Positions 33,011 to 41,505 of a DNA stretch of 47,413 nt are shown here, one piece after another. Within the stretch, counting starts at the first letter, position 1, and each line of letters starts with the position of its first letter. The stretch comes from UBA1067 sp050874585 (lineage in GTDB: Bacteria; Verrucomicrobiota; Kiritimatiellia; RFP12; UBA1067), in the NCBI GenBank assembly GCA_050874585.1, contig JBNMKZ010000013.1:1-47413 (forward strand), in the 5' to 3' direction. Both the position numbers and the translations under genes were made by a program. Below the pieces are notes generated by a model. That model worked only from the letters and a program-made list of their open reading frames with translations, was not told the origin of the DNA and did not search any database.

Positions 33011-34657
33011 ATGGCAGAAGAAGATAACAAATCGTCCCTTGACGCGCTGAGCGCTTTGTGCAAGCGCCGCGGTTTCATTTATCATTCGTCCGAAATCTAT
33101 GGCGGCATGCCTGGTTTTTGGGATTACGGCCCCCTTGGATGCGAACTGAAGGCGAACGTGAAGAACGCCTGGTGGCAGTTCACGGTCCGTGGGCGCGAGG
33201 ATGTCGTCGGCCTTGATGCGACGATTATCATGCATCCGAAGATTTGGAAGGCCTCGGGCCATCTCGACACGTTTGCCGACCCGATGACGATGTGCAAGGA
33301 CTGCAAGAAGCTCATGCGCGCCGACCAGGTCAAGGACATCTACGCCGACCAGAAGCGTAAGCCCCAGCCGAAGATTGCCGGCAGCGACTTCTTCTGCCCC
33401 TACTGCGGCGGCGAACTGACCGAGCCGAAGCCGTTCAACCTGATGTTCAAGACGGTCGTCGGGCCGATTGACGATCCGGCCAATGTCGCCTACCTGCGGC
33501 CGGAGACGGCGCAGGCGATTTTCGCCCAGTTCCTCAACGTGACGGCGACGTCGCGCATGACCGTCCCCTACGGTATCGCTCAGATGGGCAAGAGCTTTCG
33601 CAATGAGGTGACGCCGCGCAACTACACGTTCCGCAGCCGCGAGTTCGAGCAGATGGAACTTGAGTTCTTCATCCGCCCGGATGAGGCGATTGAGCTCCAG
33701 TACGGCCATGTTGTGACCCTCGCCGACAATCCCGACCTGACCGGTCCCGTGCAGGACGACTGGGGCTGGGAAGTCTGGCACAAGTACTGGGTCGAGCAGC
33801 GCAAGCGCTTCCTGAATGCCGTTGGGTTGCCGACTTCGAAGTTCGTTGAATATTGGCAGAAGCCGGACGAACTGGCTCACTATGCGCGTGCGTGTGTGGA
33901 TATTGAGTACGATTTCCCGTTCGGTCGCCAGGAGCTTGAGGGCATCGCGGCGCGTTCGGACTTCGACCTGACGCAGCACCAGATTCACTCGAAGGTGCCG
34001 CAGTGCGTGTTCGACGACCCGCTGAAGCAGGCCTGCAAGAAGATGACGGACGAGCAGAAGTCCGCTTTCATCGCCAAGACGCAGGCGGAATGGCTGGAGC
34101 GCAAGCAGAAGGCCCTGTCGGCGAAGGCGGGCAAGGAGATTGTGCTGACGGATGCCGAACGGGCCGATCTCGCGGCAAAGGCCGAGACGTTCTGCAAGAA
34201 CCTCTTCGACGGCAAGTACGTCCCCCATGTCATTGAACCGTCGGCCGGTGTCGACCGCCTGATGCTCGCGCTTCTCTGCGAGGCGTATGAGGAGCAGCCG
34301 CTGACGGATGAGAAGGGCAAGGCCGATGTTCGTACGGTCCTGCACTTCAACCCGAAGGTTGCGCCGATTAAGGTCGCCATCTTTCCGCTCATCAAGAAGG
34401 ATGCCGACCAGGATCGCATCGCCCGCGAAATCTTCGGCAAGTTGCAGAAGAAGGTGAACTGCATGTGGGATGTCTCGGGCGCGATTGGTCGCCGCTACCG
34501 TCGTCAGGACGAGGCGGGTACTCCCTGGTGCATCACCGTGGATGCGCAGACTGTCCAGGATGGGACGTTCACCGTCCGTGAACGCGACTCCATGCAGCAG
34601 ACGCGCATGACCTATCCCGAGTTCCTCGCGATGATGTACGAGAAGCTTGAGTTCTAA
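33011..34657 (+). CDS. glyS: Glycyl-tRNA synthetase, single-chain dimeric type
   Basis: This 548-residue class II aminoacyl-tRNA synthetase charges tRNA-Gly in the cytoplasm. It is the alpha2, eukaryote/archaeon-like form, not the two-subunit bacterial GlyQ/GlyS. The N-terminal catalytic domain has GFWDYGPLG, YLRPETAQAIF, GKSFRNEVTPRN and FRSREFEQMELEFF (motif 2 region). Motif 3 lies in HVIEPSAGVDRLMLAL. The C-terminal anticodon domain includes KVAIFPL and a terminal YPEFLAMMYEKLEF. An inserted zinc-binding knuckle has C95/C98 and C129/C132. The ATG at 33011 fits the family N-terminus; an in-frame ATG at 33002 overlaps the end of the promoter. First gene of a five-gene housekeeping operon, with ribH 24 bases downstream. 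Confidence 0.95.
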   Translation: MAEEDNKSSLDALSALCKRRGFIYHSSEIYGGMPGFWDYGPLGCELKANVKNAWWQFTVRGREDVVGLDATIIMHPKIWKASGHLDTFADPMTMCKDCKKLMRADQVKDIYADQKRKPQPKIAGSDFFCPYCGGELTEPKPFNLMFKTVVGPIDDPANVAYLRPETAQAIFAQFLNVTATSRMTVPYGIAQMGKSFRNEVTPRNYTFRSREFEQMELEFFIRPDEAIELQYGHVVTLADNPDLTGPVQDDWGWEVWHKYWVEQRKRFLNAVGLPTSKFVEYWQKPDELAHYARACVDIEYDFPFGRQELEGIAARSDFDLTQHQIHSKVPQCVFDDPLKQACKKMTDEQKSAFIAKTQAEWLERKQKALSAKAGKEIVLTDAERADLAAKAETFCKNLFDGKYVPHVIEPSAGVDRLMLALLCEAYEEQPLTDEKGKADVRTVLHFNPKVAPIKVAIFPLIKKDADQDRIAREIFGKLQKKVNCMWDVSGAIGRRYRRQDEAGTPWCITVDAQTVQDGTFTVRERDSMQQTRMTYPEFLAMMYEKLEF

Positions 34658-34681
34658 GCCAATCTAAAGTAAGGAAGACAA

Positions 34682-35143
34682 ATGAAGGAAATCAACGGAA
34701 AACTCACCGCCGACGGTCTGCGCATCGCGCTCGTCGTGAGCCGCTTCAACAGCTTTCTGACCGAGCAGTTGGTCAAGGGGGCCGTGGACGCATTCGTGCG
34801 GCTGGGCGGCGATGAGGCGAACCTGACGCTTGTGCGCGTCCCCGGTGCGTACGAAATTCCCCTCGCGGCATCCAAGTTGGCGACGAAGGGTGGCACGGAC
34901 GCGATTGTCGCGCTTGGTGCGGTTGTCCAGGGGGCGACCGCCCACGCGGCGCTCATCAACGAGACGACGGCGCGGGCGTTCAGCCAGATTTCGCTTGAGA
35001 CGGGCGTTCCCGTTCTGGACGGTGTCGTCTCGGCCGAGAATCTTGAGCAGGCCGTCGAGCGTTGCGGCACGAAGCAGGGCAACAAGGGCTTCAGCGCCAT
35101 GCAGGCGGCCATCGAGATGGTGAATGCCCTCCGCGCCCTCTGA
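34682..35143 (+). CDS. ribH: 6,7-dimethyl-8-ribityllumazine synthase
   Basis: RibH condenses the ribityl-pyrimidine with dihydroxybutanone phosphate in the penultimate step of riboflavin synthesis. The 153-residue length is standard. Conserved elements are RFN (21-23), PGAYEIP (54-60), GAVVQGATAH (79-88, with the active-site H88) and GTKQGNKG near 129-136. Two positions differ from the common form: Q replaces the usual R in GAVIRG, and the residue after H88 is alanine where an aromatic is usual. AAGGAAG provides the ribosome-binding site. No other riboflavin genes are present. It sits between glyS and pfp in the operon. Confidence 0.92.
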   Translation: MKEINGKLTADGLRIALVVSRFNSFLTEQLVKGAVDAFVRLGGDEANLTLVRVPGAYEIPLAASKLATKGGTDAIVALGAVVQGATAHAALINETTARAFSQISLETGVPVLDGVVSAENLEQAVERCGTKQGNKGFSAMQAAIEMVNALRAL

Positions 35144-35200
35144 CGGTTAGTGGACAAGAACTTTTAATTAAAACAGACAGATAGAGATAAGGATAGAAAA

Positions 35201-36433
35201 ATGGCAAAAGAAGTGAAGAAGGTCGCATTTCTGACGGCTGGTGGATTGGCTCCGTGCCTTTCGAGCTCAATCGGGTTCCTGATTGACGAATACACGAAGA
35301 AGGCCCCGAATGTCGAGATGATTGGCTACATCAACGGCTACATGGGGCTTCTGAAGGGCGATTCGATCCCCGTGACGGACGAAGTGCGCAAGAACGCGTT
35401 GATTTTGACGCGCCACGGCGGCTCCCCGATTGGCAACAGCCGCGTGAAGTTGACGAACGTCAAGGACTGCGTGAAGCGCGGCCTCGTCAAGGAAGGTGAG
35501 GATCCGCTGAAGGTTGCCGCCGACCAGCTCGTCCGCGACGGCGTTGACGTCCTGCACACCATCGGTGGCGACGACACGAATACGACGGCGGCCGACTTGG
35601 CGGCCTTCCTGGCGAAGCACAACTATCCGCTGATCGTCGTCGGCCTTCCGAAGACGATTGACAACGACGTCTACCCGATTAAGCAGTCCCTGGGCGCCTG
35701 GACGGCGGCCGAGGAGGGCGCGAAGTTCTTCATGAACGTCGTCAAGGAGAACAGTGCGAACCCCCGCGCCCTCACGATTCACGAGGTGATGGGCCGCAAC
35801 TGCGGTTGGCTCACCTACAAGACGGCGCAGTACTACCGCAAGATGCTCCAGCGCACGAAGTTCCTGCCGGAGTTCAACCTCACGCGTGAGCGTCAGGATG
35901 TCCATGCGGTCTATGTGCCCGAGTGCAAGATTGACTTTGAGGAGGAGGCCCTGCGCCTTCGCAAGATCATGGACAAGGTCGACAGCGTCAACATCTTCGT
36001 TTCCGAAGGTGCGGGCGTGAAGGACATCATCGCCGAGATGAAGCGTCGCGGTGAAGACGTGCCGGTCGATGCGTTCGGTCATCCGCGTCTCGACAAGGTC
36101 AACGTTGGCCAGTATGTCGGCAAGCGCTTTGGCGAACTGCTGAACGCCGAGAAGGTTCAGGTCTTCAAGTCCGGTTATTTCGCCCGTGCGGCCGCGCCGA
36201 ACAAGAAGGACCTGAAGCTGATCGAGAAGTGTGCGCGCGAGGCGGTGCGCTGTGCGCTTGAGGGTATCAGCGGTGTCGTCGGCCCCGACGAGGATGCGAG
36301 CGCACAGATTCGTGCTTGCGAATTCCCGCGCATCAAGGGCGGCAAGCCGTTCAATGTCCGCAAGGGCAGCTTCCGCAAGATGCTGACCGAGATTGGCCAG
36401 CCCAAGCCGCGCAAGAAAAGGACCGTCAAGTAA
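35201..36433 (+). CDS. pfp: Pyrophosphate-dependent 6-phosphofructokinase
   Basis: This 410-residue enzyme phosphorylates fructose 6-phosphate, most likely reversibly with pyrophosphate, in glycolysis and gluconeogenesis. The phosphoryl-donor determinants favour PPi: GGDDTNTTA has Asp (D125) where ATP enzymes have Gly, and PKTIDND has Lys (K151) in place of the Gly of ATP enzymes. MGRNCGWLT and the N-terminal LTAGGLAPC glycine loop fit the family. The start is supported by AAGGA about eight bases before the ATG. The 57-base gap after ribH contains the perfect palindrome TTTTAATTAAAA (35162-35173), possibly AT-rich promoter material. mazG follows 12 bases after the stop. Confidence 0.93.
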   Translation: MAKEVKKVAFLTAGGLAPCLSSSIGFLIDEYTKKAPNVEMIGYINGYMGLLKGDSIPVTDEVRKNALILTRHGGSPIGNSRVKLTNVKDCVKRGLVKEGEDPLKVAADQLVRDGVDVLHTIGGDDTNTTAADLAAFLAKHNYPLIVVGLPKTIDNDVYPIKQSLGAWTAAEEGAKFFMNVVKENSANPRALTIHEVMGRNCGWLTYKTAQYYRKMLQRTKFLPEFNLTRERQDVHAVYVPECKIDFEEEALRLRKIMDKVDSVNIFVSEGAGVKDIIAEMKRRGEDVPVDAFGHPRLDKVNVGQYVGKRFGELLNAEKVQVFKSGYFARAAAPNKKDLKLIEKCAREAVRCALEGISGVVGPDEDASAQIRACEFPRIKGGKPFNVRKGSFRKMLTEIGQPKPRKKRTVK

Positions 36434-36445
36434 GGCTTGCCGAAG

Positions 36446-37264
36446 ATGACTGGAATCGAAAGACTCCACGAAATCATGACCCGTCTGCGTAATCCGCAGA
36501 CGGGTTGTCCTTGGGATCGGGAGCAGACGCTGGAATCCCTCAAGCCGTGCGTGCTTGAGGAGACCTATGAACTCCTTGCCGCGATGGACAAGCCGGAGGA
36601 CAAGGCGAATCTCATTGAGGAGTTGGGCGATGTGCTCCTTCAGGTGATGTTTCAGTCCGTCATGGCCGAGCAGGAGGGGCGCTTTACCTTCGACGATGTC
36701 GCGAATGCGATTTCGGACAAGCTTGTGCGCCGCCATCCCCATGTCTTCGGCACGGTCGATGCGAAGGATACCGCGACGGTTCTGAAGAACTGGGAGCAGA
36801 TTAAGCAGATGGAGCACAAGCGCGAGGCTCGGCATTCGGCGCTGGACGGTGTGCCACCAACGCTTCCCGGGCTTCTCAAGGCGCAGCGGACGCAGGAAAA
36901 GGCCGCTCGCGTGGGCTTTGACTGGAAGGACGCGAAAGGCCCGCTTGCGAAGATTCGTGAGGAACTTGCTGAACTTGAGGCTGAGCTCGCGGCATCGGGT
37001 GCGGGTGAGAATACCGCCAAGCTGCCGCCTGCGAAGCTGGATGGCGTTAAGGCCGAACTGGGCGACTTGCTCTTTTCGGTCTGCAATCTTGCGCGTCATC
37101 TTGGCGTGGATGCCGAATCGGCCGTCGAACTGACGACGACCAAGTTTGCGCGGCGTTTCCGGGCGGTTGAGGCCGGGGCGAAGGACCAGAGCCGCAATCT
37201 CAAGGATATGACGTTGGCGGAAATGGACTCCCTTTGGGATGCGGCGAAAAGGGCGAACGGATGA
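36446..37264 (+). CDS. mazG: Nucleoside triphosphate pyrophosphohydrolase MazG
   Basis: MazG hydrolyses NTPs and dNTPs to monophosphates plus pyrophosphate, as housecleaning or to lower stress nucleotides. Two MazG-type halves are visible. The N-terminal half has CPWDREQT, EETYELLAAMD and EELGDVLLQVMFQ with the acidic metal-binding residues. The C-terminal half has IREELAELEAEL and ELGDLLFSVCNLAR. The stretch between them, including KNWEQIKQMEHKRE, is typical of full-length MazG. An ATG at 36446 is preferred over a TTG nine bases earlier because AAGG is then at correct spacing. The stop overlaps the ispH start by four bases. Pyrophosphate produced here could in principle feed the adjacent PPi-type kinase; that link is inference. 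Confidence 0.93.
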   Translation: MTGIERLHEIMTRLRNPQTGCPWDREQTLESLKPCVLEETYELLAAMDKPEDKANLIEELGDVLLQVMFQSVMAEQEGRFTFDDVANAISDKLVRRHPHVFGTVDAKDTATVLKNWEQIKQMEHKREARHSALDGVPPTLPGLLKAQRTQEKAARVGFDWKDAKGPLAKIREELAELEAELAASGAGENTAKLPPAKLDGVKAELGDLLFSVCNLARHLGVDAESAVELTTTKFARRFRAVEAGAKDQSRNLKDMTLAEMDSLWDAAKRANG

Positions 37265-38058
37265 CGGTTGAGATCCTTGAGCCGCACGGCTTCTGCGCCG
37301 GGGTCTCGGCGGCCTTGCGCAAGGCCCTGTCGCTTCGGGATGTCTACTGTCTTCATGAGCTCGTGCACAACGAGCTGGTGGTCGCGGACCTTCGGGTTCG
37401 CGGCTTTTCTTTCGTTGAACGCATTGAAGATGTGCCAGAAGGGGCGACGGTGCTCTTTTCGGCGCATGGGGTTTCGCCGGCCGTCCGCAAAATCGCCGCG
37501 TCGCGGAACCTTCATGTCGTCGATGCGACCTGTCCGTTTGTCGAGCGTGTCCATCGTGCAGTAGCCTCGCTTGCCGCTCAAGGGTTGCCGGTTGTGATTA
37601 TCGGCAATCCGCGCCATGCGGAGGTGATGGGGATTCGCGGCGAGGTCGAGGGCGCGTATGTTTACCCCGAACTTCCTCCGCCCGATGTCCGAAAAATCGG
37701 CGTGGTGAGCCAGACGACGATGAATGCGGACGAGGTGGCGCGGATTGTCGACGGCCTTCGCAAGCGCTACGAGAGCGTCGAGACAATGGCCGAGGTGTGC
37801 CATGCGACGAAGGTTCGTCAGGATGCCGTACGGAACTTTAAGGGCGACGGACTTCTTGTGCTCGGCAGTGCCAACTCATCCAATACGCGGCGTCTTTGCG
37901 AAATTGCCGCGTGTCGGACGTTCCGCGCGGGAACGATGCAGGAGGTCAAGGCGTTGGATTTCTCGTCCGTGAACATTCTCGGGGTCACCAGTGGCGCTTC
38001 AACGCCCGAGAACTTCTTCTCGGAAGTCATCGACTGGCTCCGCCGTCCGAATCCGTAA
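37261..38058 (+). CDS. ispH: 4-hydroxy-3-methylbut-2-enyl diphosphate reductase
   Basis: IspH is the iron-sulfur enzyme of the last step of the non-mevalonate (MEP) isoprenoid pathway, making IPP and DMAPP. The three cluster cysteines are present: C12 in GFCAGV, C91 in DATCPFV and C180 in CHATKVRQ. HELVHN, FSAHGV, GNPRHAEVMG, SQTTMN, GSANSSNTRRL and GVTSGASTPE are all diagnostic. The 265-residue length is slightly short of the usual 280-320 but nothing essential is missing. The start ATGA overlaps the mazG stop, indicating translational coupling. It is the last gene of the operon, and its stop lies 35 bases from the convergent stop of the next gene, with no clear terminator between. Confidence 0.95.
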   Translation: MTVEILEPHGFCAGVSAALRKALSLRDVYCLHELVHNELVVADLRVRGFSFVERIEDVPEGATVLFSAHGVSPAVRKIAASRNLHVVDATCPFVERVHRAVASLAAQGLPVVIIGNPRHAEVMGIRGEVEGAYVYPELPPPDVRKIGVVSQTTMNADEVARIVDGLRKRYESVETMAEVCHATKVRQDAVRNFKGDGLLVLGSANSSNTRRLCEIAACRTFRAGTMQEVKALDFSSVNILGVTSGASTPENFFSEVIDWLRRPNP

Positions 38059-38093
38059 TCCGGGCAGATTCGGTCGTCTTACCCTTTGTGCGG

Positions 38094-41084
38094 CTACTCA
38101 ATTCGCAGGGCGCGGATTTGGCAGCCCGCCCGTTCGGGCCCGAACGGGCGGAACTGGAGTGCCAGGCGTTCGATGGCAGGTGCATCCTTTGGCAGGAGCT
38201 TGCGGAGGGGAATCCTGATTGTTCGCCATGTGCCACTTTCAATTTGTGTGCCCGGCCAAACGAATCCGCCGCGAATTTCTCGTCCGTCCGCCGTCCGATA
38301 GCCCAGTTGGAACTGAGGAATGGGGATGGGACGCGAGACGGGACCATGCACCGTCTCGCCAGGAGTGGCTTCACAGACGAGCGATTTCGTGGCGATGTCG
38401 TCGGCTGAAAGGCGAAGCGGTTCGCGCAAATCGACCGCGATGCCAGACCAGTCCAGGGCCGCATCGGGAATGTCTACCCGAATGCGGTCGTTTTCGGCAT
38501 GGACGACAAGCCCGCCCCACGCCCCGGCCTTGCGGACATTCTCGGTCTGAAAGGCGCGGACGGACGGATTGGTCGTGGGACGCTCAAGCGTAACCGCCGC
38601 CAGCAGAACGCCCTTTGGGGCGGTTGAGAAGGCGAGTGAGACGAGGGGGGCAAGCGGGTGCGGGTTGGCCTTGCGGACAACGAGAAGGGCCTTGCCAGCC
38701 GTGTTTTGCCAACCGATGTTGGCAAGGTCGTGCTTGGGGTCGAGGGAAACCGTTGTCCGTGTTCCGTCCTGATAGGTCAATGTACAGGAGAAGGGCGGTT
38801 CGGTCGTCCAGTTGTCGGGCGCGGCAAAAAGGAAGGTGAGGTTTCGGGCAAGCCCTTCGACAGGAATGGTGGGCGTGGACTTGGCAAGGTCAAGTCCCGA
38901 GCGGTTGCCGTTCTGGTCAATTCGGATGAGGTCAAAGGGGATGCCGGCGTAGATGTTCCGTCCCCAGGGGATTGTCGAGAGCGTCTCTTCAAGTGCACAG
39001 TTCGCCGCCGCACGGAGGTCGACGGTGCTGGTATCTTCCATTGGCAGCCAGTAGGCGGCGGTGGAGATGTCCTTTCCACCATGGGCCGTTCGCCAGTCGG
39101 AAAGTCCGGCGAGAAAGGTGGTGGCGGAGGGTGGCCGCGTCGCGGGCTGGTCGCGTTCGCCGCGGATGATGACGGGCACCTCTGGCAGAAGTCGGAGGAG
39201 CAGGTCGCCATTGGCGGTTTGAGCAATGGCCTCGCCCGTCGTGATGTCCGTCCAGCGCGGGTGTGACGCACCGACGGCAATTGGACTCAGGCGTACAGCC
39301 CGAGGTGTGAGCCCGTGGTTTGTTAGGATGAAGCCAGCCGAGCCCTTCGCCTTTTGCGCGGCGGCGCATTCCACATCGGGAACTTCGGCCCCGGTTTCGG
39401 CATCCGTGATGCGGCAGGTCGGGCGGATACCGAGTTTCGCGGCAATTGACCGATAGAGCGTGGTGGCTTCACGTGGAGACGGATGGCGCTCGATGAAGCC
39501 GACGCGGCCCTTGCCGAGCCGCTTGTTCGCGTAAGCGGGGAGAAGGGCATCCGTTCGGGCCTGCCCCCATTCGGTGCGGTTGAGCTTTCCACTTACGGCG
39601 AGGAGAAAGCCGCCGGACTCCACCCACCGTCTCAGGCGTTTATTGGTCTCGGGAAGTGTCGCGTCAATGCCGGCGGCAACCAGTAGCTTGACGCCCTTGA
39701 GATGGTCGTCGTCTATCTGTTCCTCGAATAGGGCCTTGACGGGTAGTCGGGCGGCCAGCAAAGCCTCGCCAGCCTCGCGCATCCGAATCGCGTCGGTGCG
39801 CCGTTCCGCCTGACAGAGGCGGATGGTCGGCTGTGAGACGAGGACGGCGACGGAGGCGGGAATGCCGCGATAGCGGGGGGTGAAGAGGTCGTTGACGGCG
39901 GCGATGTCCCTCGCGGCATCCTTGAGTCCGGCAAAGGCTTCGGGAGGAACGGAGGCCGGATTGAGGGCGCAGTAGGGGTACTGCTCGGCCAGTCGCGCGG
40001 GTGCATCTTTCGCCTGCCAGATGGCGCTCGTTGCGCGGCGGTCCCACTTGAAGTAGTAGGTGCCGTTCAGCCCGCGGGCGTACTCGGAGAGAATCCGTGC
40101 GCGATGACTGGCGCGGGTTGAGCCGGGGTAGGCTTCCCCGTCGACAATCGGACGATTGCCCGCGACGGCCAGCAGAAGGAGTGCGTCCCATGCGTCCCCG
40201 CCGCCGGTAGGTGCAACCACAAGATCAGTCGTGCGGTTGGCCGCGTAAAGATCGATGTCGGCGCAAATGAAGTAGCCGACGGACTGCAGGGGCTGGAAGC
40301 AGGTTCGTGCCGTGGGGTCGATCTCCCGAATCAGGGACTTTCCGCGCGCAACGGCATCGGCGAAATGGCGCTGATTGAACTTGCGCCGCTCGACCTCGTC
40401 GGCGGCTGGCGGCCGGTTGGAAGGGAGCGTGTCGAGGTGCCGTTTGAAGGCCGCTTCGGCGGCGGGGGAGCGGTCGTCGTAGGCGGGTTCGTTGAAAAGT
40501 TCGTAGACAAAGGGCTTGACGCCATGACGAATCAGTTCGCGTGCGCCGCTCTGCCACATCTCGCGATAGAGACTGAGCCCCTCATCCGTGATGAGCGAAT
40601 AGGGGAGGAAGTGGCACTCGCCCGCCGAAAATGCCGCGGCGGACGGGGGACGCCGCGAATCGTAGGCGAGACCGCCGTGCGACCATCCGGCGCAGGTGTA
40701 GTCCACCCAAACGGGTAGCCCATTCTTGTAGTAGCCATCGCCGATGGACCAGTCCATTCGCCGATCGGCCTGCCAGAAGCCGCCCTCTGGACGGTACTTG
40801 CGCATCCAGTCCGTCGGAACTTCGCCGCCCGTTGCATTGAATCCGAGCCGATTGAACTGCTCGCGGCTCGGCGGGCGTTCGTAGAGCCATTCCCATCCGG
40901 GCGGTTCGCCGGGGAAAGGACGGTAGTTTTCGGCCGTTGGGAGCTCGTAGATCAGGTTGCCAATGAGTTGGACTGGGATTCCGTTCGTGACGAATCCGCC
41001 GCCCGGGGCGAATTCAACATCGGCGCGGAGAGAAGGGGTCGTCGCCAGCAAGGAAAGAAGGAAAAAGAGAGAGGCCTTTCGCAT
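38094..41084 (-). CDS. Secreted clan GH-A glycoside hydrolase with C-terminal beta domains
   Basis: This 996-residue exported enzyme has a signal peptide MRKASLFFLLSLLATTPSLRA. The barrel, about residues 25-400, has the clan GH-A acid/base in YELFNEPAY (E199) and a likely nucleophile in IVDGEAYPG (E317). This layout resembles GH42/GH5-type beta-galactosidases or related enzymes. An amidotransferase-like domain of the kind seen in GH42 follows at about 420-530. The last 350 residues are beta-rich, possibly carbohydrate-binding. GH family and substrate cannot be settled by reading. It is transcribed alone, convergent with ispH and divergent from the HU-like gene. The start codon lies nine bases after a -10 element with no ribosome-binding site, as for glyS. 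Confidence 0.78.
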   Translation of the reverse strand: MRKASLFFLLSLLATTPSLRADVEFAPGGGFVTNGIPVQLIGNLIYELPTAENYRPFPGEPPGWEWLYERPPSREQFNRLGFNATGGEVPTDWMRKYRPEGGFWQADRRMDWSIGDGYYKNGLPVWVDYTCAGWSHGGLAYDSRRPPSAAAFSAGECHFLPYSLITDEGLSLYREMWQSGARELIRHGVKPFVYELFNEPAYDDRSPAAEAAFKRHLDTLPSNRPPAADEVERRKFNQRHFADAVARGKSLIREIDPTARTCFQPLQSVGYFICADIDLYAANRTTDLVVAPTGGGDAWDALLLLAVAGNRPIVDGEAYPGSTRASHRARILSEYARGLNGTYYFKWDRRATSAIWQAKDAPARLAEQYPYCALNPASVPPEAFAGLKDAARDIAAVNDLFTPRYRGIPASVAVLVSQPTIRLCQAERRTDAIRMREAGEALLAARLPVKALFEEQIDDDHLKGVKLLVAAGIDATLPETNKRLRRWVESGGFLLAVSGKLNRTEWGQARTDALLPAYANKRLGKGRVGFIERHPSPREATTLYRSIAAKLGIRPTCRITDAETGAEVPDVECAAAQKAKGSAGFILTNHGLTPRAVRLSPIAVGASHPRWTDITTGEAIAQTANGDLLLRLLPEVPVIIRGERDQPATRPPSATTFLAGLSDWRTAHGGKDISTAAYWLPMEDTSTVDLRAAANCALEETLSTIPWGRNIYAGIPFDLIRIDQNGNRSGLDLAKSTPTIPVEGLARNLTFLFAAPDNWTTEPPFSCTLTYQDGTRTTVSLDPKHDLANIGWQNTAGKALLVVRKANPHPLAPLVSLAFSTAPKGVLLAAVTLERPTTNPSVRAFQTENVRKAGAWGGLVVHAENDRIRVDIPDAALDWSGIAVDLREPLRLSADDIATKSLVCEATPGETVHGPVSRPIPIPQFQLGYRTADGREIRGGFVWPGTQIESGTWRTIRIPLRKLLPKDAPAIERLALQFRPFGPERAGCQIRALRIE

Positions 41085-41093
41085 GATTCGCGG

Positions 41094-41123
41094 ATTTTAG
41101 CAAAAACTGCCGCGTCGTTGCAA
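41094..41123 (-). promoter_or_regulatory. Promoter of the GH-A gene, nearly leaderless
   Basis: On the minus strand, TTGCAA (41118-41123), an 18-base spacer, then TAAAAT (41094-41099) with an extended TGC. Nine bases separate the -10 from the ATG at 41084, the same spacing as in glyS. The stretch 41124-41315 shows only GC-rich sequence without recognisable features. Confidence 0.7.
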
Positions 41124-41315
41124 GGGCGAGCCCCGTGATTGGATGGGCAGGCCGCCCGCCGCCGACCGCTGACGCGGCGGATTTCGACCGCCACGGGCGG
41201 GCGCGGCACTGCCGAACCGCCGCGGGCGGATTGGGTTCGTCCGCGTCGACTTCTGCCGAGCCTCTCGCCGCGCCGTGCCCACGTCCGCCGCGAGTCGTGC
41301 CCATCGGAGAAAAAC

Positions 41316-41373
41316 TTACTGAGCAGTAACTTTGGACTTACTGGGCAGTAAGTCTGAGTTTACTGGGCAGTAA
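41316..41373. repeat. Palindrome array 3: three TTACTG-NN-CAGTAA every 22 bp
   Basis: TTACTGAGCAGTAA (41316-41329), TTACTGGGCAGTAA (41338-41351) and TTACTGGGCAGTAA again (41360-41373) are spaced exactly 22 bp centre to centre. The 6-base half-sites are perfectly symmetric around a two-base centre, as expected for a dimeric helix-turn-helix regulator such as a TetR-type protein. The last centre lies about 100 bp upstream of the -10 of the HU-like gene. On the other side the first is about 215 bp from the divergent GH-A promoter, so it could serve both. Confidence 0.88.
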
Positions 41374-41462
41374 GTTCTCTTCCCGTCGGCATGAGAAAAT
41401 CGCGGCGTAGGCGGACTCGGCGCAGCGGATGCGTGGATTTTCTCCACGGGATGCCCCGAATG

Positions 41463-41477
41463 TGGTATAATAATACC
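41463..41477 (+). promoter_or_regulatory. Extended -10 promoter inside a small inverted repeat
   Basis: TGGTATAAT (41463-41471) is a perfect extended -10. It overlaps GGTAT-AATA-ATACC (41464-41477), a 5-bp inverted repeat, so a repressor site could cover it. The leader is about 30 nt. No clear -35 is present. Confidence 0.65.
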
Positions 41478-41505
41478 GTTTTAAATCTGAAGTGAGGCGT
41501 TTGAC

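Noticed and set aside
35267..37099. A 610-codon minus-strand frame across pfp and mazG
   Set aside because: It is a leucine/arginine-rich shadow of two well-identified genes on the plus strand.
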